Assembly: GCF_900199405.1 (NCBI RefSeq)
Contig: NZ_LT963430.1
Location: 3,317,605-3,381,604 of the forward strand
Length of the DNA stretch: 64,000 bases
Direction: 5' to 3'
DNA from: Beduinella massiliensis
Lineage (GTDB): Bacteria > Bacillota > Clostridia > Christensenellales > Aristaeellaceae
The notes under the pieces were generated by a model. That model was given only the letters and a program-made list of their open reading frames with translations, searched no databases and was not told the DNA's origin. The position numbers and the translations under genes were made by a program. This document shows, piece by piece, positions 1 through 8,298 of this stretch; the stretch's first letter is position 1; the number at the start of each line of letters is the position of its first letter.

Positions 1-327
1 GCGGGAGATAAAATAAGCGAGCACAAAACCGAAAAAGCAGGCAAAGACGAGGTGCATGACCGTCCAGATAAAGTTGTTCTTCAGCGATTGGTAAAAGAGC
101 GGGTCCTTCAGCACGTACCGGTAATTGTCGAGGCCGACAAACTTCATTGCGGGATTGACGCCGTCCCAATCGTGAAAGCTGATCTGAACTGTGCGGAGCG
201 TCGGAATGATGACGAAATAAACGAGAAGCAAAAAGGACGGAAGGACAAACAGCAGGGCTACGGCGTACTCTTTCCAGGTCTGTCTGCGGCGTAAAGTCCG
301 CCGCGCCGGTATGACTGCGCTTTGCAT
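1..327 (-). CDS. sugar ABC transporter permease, MalF/UgpA type (partial, N-terminal part)
   Basis: Only the first 109 codons are inside the window; the gene runs off the left edge. It encodes a membrane subunit of a carbohydrate ABC importer. A basic N-terminus (RRTLRRRQTWKEY) is followed by a first membrane segment (VALLFVLPSFLLLVYFV), an extracytoplasmic stretch with the family-typical FVGLDNYRYVLKDPLF, and a second membrane segment beginning with the motif KNNFIWTVMHLVFACFFGF. The start ATG (325-327) has a GGGGTG ribosome site. It lies 71 bases downstream of the binding-protein gene on the same strand, so it is the next gene of that importer operon. The EAA loop that would touch the ATPase is outside the window. 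Confidence 0.9.
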   Translation of the reverse strand, partial: MQSAVIPARRTLRRRQTWKEYAVALLFVLPSFLLLVYFVIIPTLRTVQISFHDWDGVNPAMKFVGLDNYRYVLKDPLFYQSLKNNFIWTVMHLVFACFFGFVLAYFISR

Positions 328-398
328 AATTTCACCCCTTCAGGATTTCTTCCTGAGTGCCTGCCGGAGGAGGGGGCTCCCCCTCCGGCAGGTTAGGA

Positions 399-1664
399 TC
401 ACTTATTGGCGAGATATTCCTCTTTGGAAGCCTGCAGCTCCTCTGCGATCTGATCGACCGTCTTCGTCTTCATGAGCAGTTCCTGATTGTCCGCGTAATA
501 GACCGACTTCAGATTGCCCAGCAGGTATACGCTGGGGTTGTAGCCGGTGCCGCCCTGAAGCTGTTCAAAGGCGCTGCTGACGATCGGGTTCAGGTTGAGC
601 AGCGAAAGGTCCTCTACCTGAATGGCGCCGATGCCATATTGCCACTCATCCATGCTGCCAAGACAGATCTGATAATCCAAGGAGGCGACATAATCCATAA
701 AGCGAAGCGCGCCCTCGAGGTTCCTAGCGTTCTTGTTGACCACCCAGCTATGCGCCATGCCCGCCGTGGGAATGGCCGCGTCGCCCTTTACGCTGGGGAA
801 GGCGAAGGAAGAAACCTGCGCCATATCCAGCGTACCGTCGGCAAAATACGTCTTGAGGTTGCCCTGGCCCGAAAAGATCATCGCCGATTGTTTCATTGCA
901 AAACTGGTAAATGCTTCATCGCCGCTGATCGCTACCACGTCGCTGTTAAAGTAACCGTTGTCGTAAAACGCCAGCACCTTGTTCAGCGCCTGCTTAAAGA
1001 CGTCGTCCGTGAACTTGCCGTCGCCGTAGATGAGGCCCGTCATGAAATCGCGGCCGGCGACGGACTGAAAAAAGTTTCCCATGACCCAACCGAGCTGATA
1101 ATTATCCCTGCCGCCCACGACGATCGGCGTCATGCCGCTGTCGCGAATCGTGGCGCAAATCTTCTCAAAATCCTCAAAGGTCTTGGGCTCTTCAAGACCC
1201 AGCTCGTCAAATATCTCCTTGTGGTAGTAAACCGAAAAGACGTCCATGCCGTTGCAGATTTCCCACATCTTTTCATCGTTGTTGTGGATCGTCTCGATAA
1301 TGGAGGGATTCACGACCTGATCCCAGCCCCGCGAGGCATAATAGGGCGTCAAGTCCTCCAGCAGACCCGCCTGCGCGAGCGGCAGCACGCGGCCGGGGCC
1401 GGAATTGACCAGCAGCACATCAGGCGCATCGTCCGAGGACAGCATCGCGACCGTGGCGCCCGTGTCGATACCCTGACCGAGCTTGCGGATTACCTTGATG
1501 TCCGGGTTCTTGCTCTCAAAGTCCGCGATGACGTCGTCAAAAAAATCGTTGTCGTAGGTGAGCACCTGAATCTCGCTGACCGGCTCTTGGGCAAGTGCCA
1601 AGGCGGGGACCAGCAGGAACGCACAGATGCAGAGGGAGAGGATTGCCGTGAGTTTTCTCTTCAT
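399..1664 (-). CDS. extracellular sugar-binding protein of an ABC importer (SBP family 1)
   Basis: A 421-residue secreted solute-binding protein. The N-terminus is a signal peptide (MKRKLTAILSLCICAFLLVPALALAQ) with an Ala-X-Ala-like cleavage site. A Cys sits in the hydrophobic core but not in a clear lipobox, so whether it is lipid-anchored is unclear. The mature part begins with the beta-strand/loop typical of family 1 proteins (EIQVLTYDNDFFDDVIADFE, then NPDIKV). TAGGAGG precedes the ATG. It is transcribed from a strong promoter (1804-1832) with two LacI-type operators in its 224-base leader, and is followed by a permease gene. The sugar is not identifiable; the RpiB-type isomerase next door suggests a pentose or hexose phosphate route (inference). 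Confidence 0.93.
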   Translation of the reverse strand: MKRKLTAILSLCICAFLLVPALALAQEPVSEIQVLTYDNDFFDDVIADFESKNPDIKVIRKLGQGIDTGATVAMLSSDDAPDVLLVNSGPGRVLPLAQAGLLEDLTPYYASRGWDQVVNPSIIETIHNNDEKMWEICNGMDVFSVYYHKEIFDELGLEEPKTFEDFEKICATIRDSGMTPIVVGGRDNYQLGWVMGNFFQSVAGRDFMTGLIYGDGKFTDDVFKQALNKVLAFYDNGYFNSDVVAISGDEAFTSFAMKQSAMIFSGQGNLKTYFADGTLDMAQVSSFAFPSVKGDAAIPTAGMAHSWVVNKNARNLEGALRFMDYVASLDYQICLGSMDEWQYGIGAIQVEDLSLLNLNPIVSSAFEQLQGGTGYNPSVYLLGNLKSVYYADNQELLMKTKTVDQIAEELQASKEEYLANK

Positions 1665-1731
1665 ACGTTGGGGCCTCCTATCTTATTTTCCAAAGGGCTT
1701 TGCATGCAAGCCCTTTAGGTTTCAGGGGGAT

Positions 1732-1747
1732 AATGAAACGTTCCATT
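1732..1747 (-). promoter_or_regulatory. LacI-family operator O2 (downstream)
   Basis: AATGAAACGTTCCATT, an almost perfect 16-bp palindrome with a central CG, as bound by LacI-family repressors. It lies exactly 50 bp from a second copy (1782-1797) inside the 5' leader of the binding-protein gene, about five helical turns, a spacing suited to looping or a roadblock. The regulator is presumably the LacI-family gene at 2332-3408. Confidence 0.7.
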
Positions 1748-1781
1748 TATCTGGTAAAAAAATATTCCGTTGTGTCGAACG

Positions 1782-1797
1782 AATGAAACCTTTCATT
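1782..1797 (-). promoter_or_regulatory. LacI-family operator O1 (at transcription start)
   Basis: AATGAAACCTTTCATT has perfect 7-bp arms around CC. It sits immediately downstream of the -10 box at 1804-1809, covering the expected transcription start of the sugar-binding-protein operon. The same sequence pattern, with one changed arm base, occurs over the start site of the lacI-like gene (3428-3443). Confidence 0.75.
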
Positions 1798-1803
1798 TCA
1801 CAC

Positions 1804-1832
1804 ATAATACCGTACTTCTTTGTGTCTGTCAA
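1804..1832 (-). promoter_or_regulatory. promoter of the sugar ABC operon
   Basis: Leftward promoter: -35 TTGACA (1827-1832), 17-bp spacer, -10 TATTAT (1804-1809). The predicted start near 1797 falls inside operator O1, so repressor binding should block RNA polymerase directly. Confidence 0.8.
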
Positions 1833-1888
1833 GTCATTTGTGCTTTTATTTCTCCGATTTTCGTTTATTTCGCACAATCTCAGGAAAT

Positions 1889-2377
1889 TCAGCGCATGTG
1901 CTCGAGGTCAGGGCGCCAGCTTTCCCCAGTAAAATGAACCTTTTCACATTCGTCGATCAGCGAAAGTGAGATGTCGTGCCTCCCGCCCAGATACTCGGCA
2001 AAGAGCCATTCATCCAGGATGGAGAACGCCTCGAACAGGCCCGTCGTCTTTCCGCCGAGGCAAAGGACGTTGGAGTCGTTGTGCGCGCGCGTCATTCTGG
2101 CGGTGTATGCGGACGTGCACAGCGCCGCGCGCACGCCGCTGAACTTGTTTGCGATGATCGACATGCCGATGCCCGTGGAGCAGATGAGGATGCCGCGCTT
2201 CGCCTCGCCCGAGGAAACCGCGCCCGCTACCTGCGCGGCATAGTAAGGATAGCGGACGATCTCGGTCGAATGACAGCCCACGTCCCGATAGGGAATCTTC
2301 CGTTCTTCCAGGTAGCTCAGGATGTCCCGCTTCATTTCGTAGCCGCCGTGGTCGTTTCCAATCCAGATGGTGTCCAT
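1889..2377 (-). CDS. rpiB: RpiB/LacAB-family sugar-phosphate isomerase
   Basis: A 162-residue cytoplasmic isomerase of the ribose-5-phosphate isomerase B / galactose-6-phosphate isomerase family, which interconverts aldose and ketose phosphates. Visible family features are the N-terminal IGNDHGGYEMKRDI, the phosphate-binding loop GILICSTGIGMSIIANK with the catalytic Cys, and NVLCLGGKTTG. Length is normal for the family (about 150). Its start lies inside the end of the LacI gene (46-base overlap), with AAGGAGG upstream, so the two are translated from one message. RpiB proper and LacA/LacB-like or allose/other isomerases cannot be separated by eye; the link to a LacI-controlled importer favours a catabolic sugar over the pentose phosphate pathway. 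Confidence 0.9.
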   Translation of the reverse strand: MDTIWIGNDHGGYEMKRDILSYLEERKIPYRDVGCHSTEIVRYPYYAAQVAGAVSSGEAKRGILICSTGIGMSIIANKFSGVRAALCTSAYTARMTRAHNDSNVLCLGGKTTGLFEAFSILDEWLFAEYLGGRHDISLSLIDECEKVHFTGESWRPDLEHMR

Positions 2378-3408
2378 TCGTCTTTCCTCCTTTTTCCGCT
2401 GCCGGGCTGGGCGAGCGTGTCGCGAAGCTTCATCCGCGTTTCCAGCACAAGATTGCGCCGCGCCAGGTCCTCATGCCTTCGCCGCGCCTCAATTCTCTCG
2501 ATCAGCAGGCGCACCGCCGACTCGCCCATCTCATATTTGGGATGCCAGATCGTCGTCAATCGCGGGAAGGACCACTGAACGTTTTGCACGTCGTCGTATC
2601 CGACGACGGACAATTCCTGTGGCACGCGGATGCCCAGTTCATACGCGCCCGATATGGCGCCCAAGGCCATCATGTCGTTGGCGGTCATCACCGCCGTCGG
2701 CGGCTGCGGAAGCGCCATGAGCGTTTTGATGCTCTCGTGGCCGCTCCTGGCGGTAAAATCGCCTTGGCACACGTATTCAGGCACATCGGGCAGCCCCAGC
2801 TGACGCAGGGTCTCCTGGTAAGCCTCCAGGCGGCGCGCGCTGGAAAACGAGTCCTGAAGTCCGGAGATGAAGGCGATCCGCCGATGCCCCCTGGCTGCGA
2901 CTTCGCGCACAGCGCGCTCCATGCCCTGATAGTCCTCTACGTTCACCGTGTCACAGCTCACCAAAGCGGGATTCGTATCCAGAAGAACCAGTGCACATTG
3001 CTCCGCCACGGCATCGATCCGCTTTTGCGAAATTCTCGGCTTGAACAGCAGTATGCCGTCCACGTTCTTGCTGAGCAGCGCCTCGATCGCGTCCTCTTCC
3101 TTCTTGATGGAGCGATCCTTGTTGCACAGGAAGACGTTGTACTGCGCCCGACGGGCGGCGTCGTCCACGCCGCGCGCCACCTCCGGATAAAAGGGATTCG
3201 TGATGTCCGGAATCACCAGGCCGATGGCGTTCGAACGGTTCGAGCGCAGCTGCGAGGCCGCCTGATTGCGCCGGTACCCAAGCTGCGCGATCGCCTGTTC
3301 CACGCGCTCGCGGTTCTCCACGCTGACCGTAGGAAGCTCGTTGAGCACGTTGGATACCGTCCCCAGGGACACGCCCGCCAGTTTTGCCACGTCTCGAATG
3401 GTCGTCAT
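2332..3408 (-). CDS. LacI-family transcriptional repressor
   Basis: A 358-residue repressor. The N-terminal helix-turn-helix reads TIRDVAKLAGVSLGTVSNVL followed by the hinge helix segment (AASQLRSNRSNAIGLVIPD), then a periplasmic-binding-protein-like effector domain with FISGLQDSFSSARRLEAY and TAVMTANDMMALGAISGA. It heads a short operon with the isomerase and presumably controls both itself and the importer operon: the same palindrome is found at its own start site and twice at the importer promoter. Sugar effector unknown. Confidence 0.95.
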   Translation of the reverse strand: MTTIRDVAKLAGVSLGTVSNVLNELPTVSVENRERVEQAIAQLGYRRNQAASQLRSNRSNAIGLVIPDITNPFYPEVARGVDDAARRAQYNVFLCNKDRSIKKEEDAIEALLSKNVDGILLFKPRISQKRIDAVAEQCALVLLDTNPALVSCDTVNVEDYQGMERAVREVAARGHRRIAFISGLQDSFSSARRLEAYQETLRQLGLPDVPEYVCQGDFTARSGHESIKTLMALPQPPTAVMTANDMMALGAISGAYELGIRVPQELSVVGYDDVQNVQWSFPRLTTIWHPKYEMGESAVRLLIERIEARRRHEDLARRNLVLETRMKLRDTLAQPGSGKRRKDEWTPSGLETTTAATK

Positions 3409-3427
3409 CCGTATCCCTCCCTTTGAA

Positions 3428-3443
3428 TGAATGGTTTCATCAA
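3428..3443 (-). promoter_or_regulatory. LacI-family operator (autoregulatory)
   Basis: On the minus strand TTGATGAAACCATTCA, an imperfect palindrome matching the importer operators (core ATGAAACC-ATTCAT). It overlaps the predicted transcription start of the lacI-like gene, 4 bases downstream of its -10 box, which predicts autorepression. Confidence 0.65.
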
Positions 3444-3446
3444 TTC

Positions 3447-3475
3447 ATTATAGCGTATTTTGCTGCTTCTGTCAT
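3447..3475 (-). promoter_or_regulatory. promoter of the lacI-rpiB operon
   Basis: Leftward -35 ATGACA (3470-3475), 17-bp spacer, -10 TATAAT (3447-3452), with the operator at the start site. Confidence 0.75.
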
Positions 3476-3524
3476 GCTATTCCCGAAGGTTCGCAAAAGA
3501 AACCGCGTTTAAAATACCCGCCCC

Positions 3525-3553
3525 TTGCCCAAAGCCGCAAATCTCCGTATAAT
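3525..3553 (+). promoter_or_regulatory. promoter of the two-component/ABC exporter operon
   Basis: Rightward -35 TTGCCC (3525-3530), 17-bp spacer, -10 TATAAT (3548-3553), followed within a few bases by the ribosome site AGGAGGG of the response regulator. The resulting leader is very short. Confidence 0.65.
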
Positions 3554-3573
3554 AAGCGCCAGGAGGGATCGCC

Positions 3574-4260
3574 ATGTACCGCATCATGATCGTCGAGGAC
3601 GACCTCACCATCGCCTCCGTCGTCGAGGACAGCCTCTCCCGCTGGGGCTATGAAGCGCGCTGCGCCGTGGACTTTGAACGCATCGACGCGGAGTTTTCGG
3701 CCTTTTCGCCGCACCTCGTCCTCATGGACGTCTCCCTTCCGCGCTTCAACGGCTTTTACTGGTGCCAGCGCCTGCGCGAGCGCTCGCGCGTGCCCATCCT
3801 CTTCCTCTCTTCCCACGTAGAGAGCGTAGACCAGGTGATGGCCATGACCATGGGCGGGGACGACTACGTCACGAAGCCCTTTTCCATGGAGGTGCTGCTC
3901 GCCAAAATCGCCGCGCTGCTGCGCCGCGCCTACAGCTACGCGTCGCCGCCGGAGGCGGGCGAGACGTCCCTGAGCGCGCGCGGCGCGGCGCTCAGCGTGC
4001 AGGACGCCACGCTGCGTTTCGGTTCGCAGCGCGTGGAGCTCACGCGCAACGAATCCCGCATCCTGCTGACGCTGCTCGCCCGGAAAAATGAAATCGTCCC
4101 CCGCGAGGCGCTCATGAAGGCGCTATGGGACGACGACGTGTTCGTGGACGACAACACGCTGACCGTCAACATGGCGCGCCTTCGCCGCAAGCTCGAGGGC
4201 ATCGGGCTTTCGGAGTTCATCCAAACCAAAAAGGGGCTGGGGTACGTGATCCATGATTAA
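3574..4260 (+). CDS. OmpR-family response regulator (BceR/GraR-like)
   Basis: A 228-residue DNA-binding response regulator. The receiver domain (1-120) has the acidic pair E8-D9-D10, the phospho-acceptor Asp52 in LVLMDVSLPRFNG and the Lys in VTKPF. The C-terminal winged helix (about 135-228) ends with NTLTVNMARLRRKLEGIGLSEF and the usual KGLGYVIHD. AGGAGGG precedes the ATG. The histidine-kinase start overlaps its stop codon, and an ABC exporter follows, the arrangement of Bacillota peptide-antibiotic sensing and detoxification modules. Target site is probably the repeat cluster at 5236-5261. Confidence 0.95.
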   Translation: MYRIMIVEDDLTIASVVEDSLSRWGYEARCAVDFERIDAEFSAFSPHLVLMDVSLPRFNGFYWCQRLRERSRVPILFLSSHVESVDQVMAMTMGGDDYVTKPFSMEVLLAKIAALLRRAYSYASPPEAGETSLSARGAALSVQDATLRFGSQRVELTRNESRILLTLLARKNEIVPREALMKALWDDDVFVDDNTLTVNMARLRRKLEGIGLSEFIQTKKGLGYVIHD

Positions 4261-5233
4261 AGCATACCTGCGCGCGCGGCGCGGCGCGATCCTCGCCGCC
4301 TGCGTCACGGCGGCGATGGTGCTGGCCGCCTGCATTGCCGCCGGGCAGCCGCTGGCGCCCGTCGTCTACGGGCTGTTCCTGTCCGCCTTCGTGCTCGCCC
4401 TCGCGGGCGCCGTCGGCTTCTTTCGATTTCGCGCGCGGCTCCTTGCGCTTCGGGCCGTCAGGGCGCGCGACGAGGCCGCGCCCCTCCTGCCGCCGCCCGA
4501 GGACGCGCAGGAGGCGGAATACCAGCGGCTGCTCTCCGCCTTCTTTGCGTGCGCGCAGCAGCAGCGCACGGAGGATGAACGCGCGCGCGGCGAGCTCATC
4601 GCCTATTACACGATGTGGCTGCACCAGGTCAAGACGCCGATCGCGGCGCTGCGGCTGCTGATGGAGCGCGGGCCCGTCGATCCGGCCGCGCTCTCGCGCG
4701 AGCTGTTCGCGATCGAGCGCTACACCGGCATGGCGCTGGAGTACGCGCGTCTCCTGCACGCGGAAAGCGACCTCGTGATCGAAAAGGCGCGGATCGAGCC
4801 GCTGGTGCGCCAGAGCGTCAAGCGCTATGCCGAAATGTTCATCGCCAAGCACCTCACGTTGACGCTCGATCCGATTTCCCTCTCGGCGCATACGGACGAA
4901 AAGTGGTTCTGCTTCATCCTGGAGCAGCTGCTCTCCAACGCGGTCAAGTACACGCACCGGGGCGGCGTGCACATTTATGAACAGGCCGGGGCGCTGTGCG
5001 TCGCGGACAGCGGCATCGGCATCCGCTCTGAAGACTTGCCCCGCGTGTTCGAGCCCGGGTACACGGGCTACAACGGGCGGCTGGACAAGCGCGCAAGCGG
5101 GCTGGGCCTGTCGATGGCGCAGCGCGCGGCGAAGATGCTCGCCATAAGACTGACGCTCACCTCCACGCCCGGCAAGGGCACCACGGCCCGCCTCGTCTTC
5201 CCCGCGGAGGGAGAGATCACGGCGCGCGCCTAA
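4253..5233 (+). CDS. intramembrane-sensing histidine kinase (BceS/GraS-like)
   Basis: A 326-residue sensor kinase with two closely spaced membrane helices (about 12-30 and 36-57) and almost no extracellular loop. Such kinases usually read the state of a partner ABC transporter instead of binding a ligand themselves. The phosphorylated His124 lies in MWLHQVKTPIAAL; the ATP-binding part has the N box (LLSNAVKYTHRG), G1 (VADSGIGI) and G2 (RASGLGLSMA). It overlaps the response regulator by 8 bases. The ATPase gene follows 148 bases later. Confidence 0.95.
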   Translation: MIKAYLRARRGAILAACVTAAMVLAACIAAGQPLAPVVYGLFLSAFVLALAGAVGFFRFRARLLALRAVRARDEAAPLLPPPEDAQEAEYQRLLSAFFACAQQQRTEDERARGELIAYYTMWLHQVKTPIAALRLLMERGPVDPAALSRELFAIERYTGMALEYARLLHAESDLVIEKARIEPLVRQSVKRYAEMFIAKHLTLTLDPISLSAHTDEKWFCFILEQLLSNAVKYTHRGGVHIYEQAGALCVADSGIGIRSEDLPRVFEPGYTGYNGRLDKRASGLGLSMAQRAAKMLAIRLTLTSTPGKGTTARLVFPAEGEITARA

Positions 5234-5235
5234 CC

Positions 5236-5261
5236 TTACACAAATGTCACCCTGCCGTCAC
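5236..5261 (+). promoter_or_regulatory. candidate response-regulator binding repeats upstream of the ABC exporter
   Basis: Three related hexamers, TTACAC (5236), TGTCAC (5245) and CGTCAC (5256), lie directly after the kinase stop codon and upstream of the ABC transporter genes. OmpR-type regulators bind direct repeats about 10-11 bp apart, and BceR-type sites carry GTCA half-sites. An inverted repeat CCCTGCC/GGCAGGG (5250-5278) overlaps them and might also act as a weak attenuator. A TATGCT at 5294-5299 could be the -10 box. No experimental support. Confidence 0.4.
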
Positions 5262-5381
5262 GAGGATCGATGGCAGGGCGTCTGTTTTTGCGGTATGCTG
5301 ACGGCGGGCTCACAGGAAGCCCGGGCAGGCCGGCCAAGCGACGCCGGAACGGCCCTAAGCAAGGAAACGGAGGCAAAAGAC

Positions 5382-6164
5382 ATGGAGCTGCTCGAAGTAC
5401 AGCATATCAAGAAGATTTACCGCACCCGCATGGGCGCACAGGCGTTTACCGCCCTGCACGACGTAAACTTCACCGTCGGCCGGGGAGAATTCGTCGCCAT
5501 CATGGGCCCGTCGGGCTCGGGCAAGACCACGCTGCTCAACCTGCTCGCCTCGCTGGACAGTCCGACGAGCGGGGACATCCTGCTGGAAGGCCGCAGGCTC
5601 GCGGATATCCCGGATCGGGAGCTGGCGCGCTTTCGGCGCGACCATTTGGGCTTCGTGTTTCAGGACTTCAACCTGCTGGATACGTTCAACCTGCGCGACA
5701 ACATCCTGCTGCCGCTGGTGCTCTCCTCCACGCCGGTCGCGGAGATGGAAAAGCGTCTGGCGCCCCTGGCGGAGACGCTGGGCATCACCCGGCTGCTTAA
5801 CAAGTATCCCTACGAGGTGTCCGGCGGCGAAAAGCAGCGCGCGGCCGTCGCCCGCGCGGTCATCACCGGCCCGCAGCTGCTGCTCGCGGACGAGCCGACC
5901 GGCGCGCTCGACTCCAAGGCTTCGCAGCACCTGCTACAGACGCTTTCGAGCTTTCATCAGGCCGGTCAGACGATCCTGATGGTCACCCACAGCGCCATGG
6001 CCGCCAGCTACGCCTCGCGCGTGCTGTTCATCCGCGACGGCCAGCTCTTCTCGCAGATCTATCGCGGCGGACAGGAAGGCGCGCCGGGCGACCGCCGGGC
6101 GTTCTTCGACAAGATCGTCTCCTCGCTCACCGTGCTTTCCGACGGGGGTGTGGACATTGGCTAA
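5382..6164 (+). CDS. ABC exporter ATP-binding protein (BceA-like)
   Basis: A 260-residue ATPase of the MacB/LolD/BceA branch. Walker A is GPSGSGKT (42-49), the Q-loop is in FVFQDFNLL, the signature is VSGGEKQR, Walker B is LLLADEPT and the switch His is in MVTHS. The ATG at 5382 is chosen over longer in-frame starts because CGGAGG precedes it and the family N-terminus (LEVQHIKKIY) begins there. Its 3' end overlaps the permease gene, so the pair is translationally coupled. Confidence 0.95.
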   Translation: MELLEVQHIKKIYRTRMGAQAFTALHDVNFTVGRGEFVAIMGPSGSGKTTLLNLLASLDSPTSGDILLEGRRLADIPDRELARFRRDHLGFVFQDFNLLDTFNLRDNILLPLVLSSTPVAEMEKRLAPLAETLGITRLLNKYPYEVSGGEKQRAAVARAVITGPQLLLADEPTGALDSKASQHLLQTLSSFHQAGQTILMVTHSAMAASYASRVLFIRDGQLFSQIYRGGQEGAPGDRRAFFDKIVSSLTVLSDGGVDIG

Positions 6165-8199
6165 GCTGTACGCGCCCCGGCTCGCGCTTGCCAACCTCAC
6201 GCGCAATCGCCGGATGATCTTTCCCTACTTCATCGCAGCCGCCCTGATGTCTGCGATGTACTTCATCATCACCAACCTGCTGCTCGCAAAAAGCATTCAG
6301 AACATGAGCCATGGGGCGACCACGCAGAGCATGCTGATGATCGGCCAGTACCTGATGACGCTGTTCATCGTCGGGTACATGTTCTACATCAACAGCTTTC
6401 TCATGAAGCGCAGGAAGAAGGAATTCGGCCTGTACGGCGTGCTGGGGCTTGAAAAGCGCCACGTCGCGCGCATCATCCTGCTGGAAAGCCTGTATCTGAA
6501 CCTGGCGGCCCTCGCGCTGGGGCTCGCCATCGGCTGCGCCTTCGGCAGGCTCTGCTTCCTCGCGCTGATGCGCGTGATCCGCGTGGCGGCGGGCAGCGTC
6601 TACCGGCTGGAGCCGGACGCCCTTACCGCGACCTGCGGCGTCTTCTGCGTCGTCTTCGTCCTGACGACCGCCTATAACCTCCTGCAGGTCTACCGCGCGA
6701 ACCCCATCGAGCTGCTGCACGGCGGGCAGAAGGGCGAGCGCCGCGCGCGCTTCACCCCGCTGATGGCCGTGCTGGGCGCCGTGCTGCTCGGGGCCGCCTA
6801 CGCCTGCGCGCTGCTGGCCGCCAGCCCCATCAACGCGATGCTCCTGTTCTGGCCGGCGGTGCTGCTCGTCATCGTCGCCACGTACCTGCTCTTCACCGCC
6901 GGCAGCGCCTTTGCGCTGAACCTGCTCTCTCGCTGCCGCTCCTTTTACTACCGCCCCGGCCCGTTCATCGCCGTCTCCTCGCTCAAGTACCGCATGAAGC
7001 AGAACGCGGCGGGCCTTTCCAACATCTGCATCCTCTCCACCATGGTGCTGGTCACCATGACCGCCTGCTGCGGGCTCTACTTTGGGCAGGAGGACATTGC
7101 CCGCGAGCGCAATCCCTTCGACATCGCGAGCCATGCGGCGCGCGACAGCGACGGGAGCGACGTCTACGACGCCTACGCCGACCTTCTGGAGGAGGCCCGC
7201 GCCGCGTCGAAGTCCTACGGCGTGCAGATAGAGGACGCGCTGCTCTACCGTTCGGCAAGCGGCGGCTTGTGCGCCATTGCGCAGGACGGCGCCGTGCGCC
7301 TCGGCGTCGATCCGACGGGGCTGGAATCCTATTCCGTCACCGACCTCGTGCTGCTCCCGCCCAGCGCGTACAGGACGCTCACCGGCGAAGCGCTCGACCT
7401 CGCCGCAGACGAAATCGGAATCCTCTACGACCGCACCCTCTCCTTTGACCGGGACGCGCTGGGCGGCTACACGCCGGTCGGACTGGGCTGGCCGGAGCTC
7501 GCCATCAGCCGGAAGGAACGCTCCTTTGCGGCCCTGCAGCGCGATTTGGGCGCCGGCACGGATGTTCTGTACGTCGTCGCGCCGACGGACGAGGCGATGG
7601 GCGCCCTCACAGAGCTCCTGAAAATTCCGGACCGCAGGCCCAACCGCGCAAGCCTCTGCCTCAACCTGACCGGCCCGGAGGACGCCTGCCTCGCCTTTGC
7701 CGGCCATCTCCGGGCGCTGCACGGCGAACGCATGAAGGTCCTTTCCTCAGGCGAGGGCATCACCTACAGCTTCGACGACATCTACAACGAACGGCTGGAC
7801 GGCTACGCGCTCTTCGGCGGGCTGATCTTCATGGGCGTGTTCTTCGCGCTGCTGTTTCTGGTCAACACCGTGCTCATCATCTACTTCAAGCAGGTGTCGG
7901 AGGGCTATGAGGATCGCGACCGCTTCATCATCCTGCAAAAGGTCGGGATGGGCGACCGCGAGGTAAAGCGGACGATCAACCAGCAGATTCTGCTCGTGTT
8001 CTTCCTGCCGCTGCTCGTCGCGCTGCTCCATACGGCGTTCGCGGCCCCCATGCTCGCGCACGCGATGGAAGCCTTCTCCCTGCACAACGCCGGCCTCACG
8101 TTCCTGTGCGCGCTCATCGCCAGCCTCTGCTTCAGCGCGGTGTACGCGCTGGTCTTCCGCCTCACCGCGCGCACCTACTACGGGCTGGTGAAGCGCTAA
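6157..8199 (+). CDS. ABC exporter permease, FtsX/BceB-like
   Basis: About 680 residues. It begins with a cytoplasmic LAPRLALANLTRNRR-type segment and a first membrane helix, then groups of helices, with a large extracytoplasmic domain (about residues 310-540) and a final four-helix FtsX part with VLIIYFKQVSEGYEDRDRF and GMGDREVKRTINQQ. This is the BceB architecture, in which the big domain senses peptide or lipid-II-binding antibiotics. The TTG at 6157 has GGGGGTG six bases upstream; a GTG at 6148 is the alternative start. It overlaps the ATPase gene. Likely role: target protection or export of an antimicrobial peptide (inference from family). Confidence 0.93.
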   Translation: MAKLYAPRLALANLTRNRRMIFPYFIAAALMSAMYFIITNLLLAKSIQNMSHGATTQSMLMIGQYLMTLFIVGYMFYINSFLMKRRKKEFGLYGVLGLEKRHVARIILLESLYLNLAALALGLAIGCAFGRLCFLALMRVIRVAAGSVYRLEPDALTATCGVFCVVFVLTTAYNLLQVYRANPIELLHGGQKGERRARFTPLMAVLGAVLLGAAYACALLAASPINAMLLFWPAVLLVIVATYLLFTAGSAFALNLLSRCRSFYYRPGPFIAVSSLKYRMKQNAAGLSNICILSTMVLVTMTACCGLYFGQEDIARERNPFDIASHAARDSDGSDVYDAYADLLEEARAASKSYGVQIEDALLYRSASGGLCAIAQDGAVRLGVDPTGLESYSVTDLVLLPPSAYRTLTGEALDLAADEIGILYDRTLSFDRDALGGYTPVGLGWPELAISRKERSFAALQRDLGAGTDVLYVVAPTDEAMGALTELLKIPDRRPNRASLCLNLTGPEDACLAFAGHLRALHGERMKVLSSGEGITYSFDDIYNERLDGYALFGGLIFMGVFFALLFLVNTVLIIYFKQVSEGYEDRDRFIILQKVGMGDREVKRTINQQILLVFFLPLLVALLHTAFAAPMLAHAMEAFSLHNAGLTFLCALIASLCFSAVYALVFRLTARTYYGLVKR

Positions 8200-8268
8200 G
8201 CCGAAGACGCGAAAAGGCTCTTTTCCGATCCGCATCCCCGTCCGCATGGCGGTTCCTTGCGGTCGGCC

Positions 8269-8298
8269 AAATGCCCCCGCCGGAAAGGCGGGGGCATT
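8269..8298 (+). terminator. strong hairpin at the end of the exporter operon
   Basis: AATGCCCCCGCC and GGCGGGGGCATT pair perfectly around GGAAA, 70 bases after the permease stop. No U-run follows, so termination would be weak or factor-dependent. Between here and the methylase gene at 8498 there is no gene; that stretch is AT-rich and holds two small inverted repeats, CGTGACT/AGTCACG (8402-8420) and GGATTTTG/CAAAATCC (8441-8460), the latter a possible terminator for the leftward methylase. Confidence 0.5.

Noticed and set aside
5250-5290. Intrinsic terminator between the kinase and ABC genes
   Set aside because: The CCCTGCC/GGCAGGG stem has a 15-base loop and the T-run is displaced; the overlap with regulatory-looking hexamers makes a binding region more likely.
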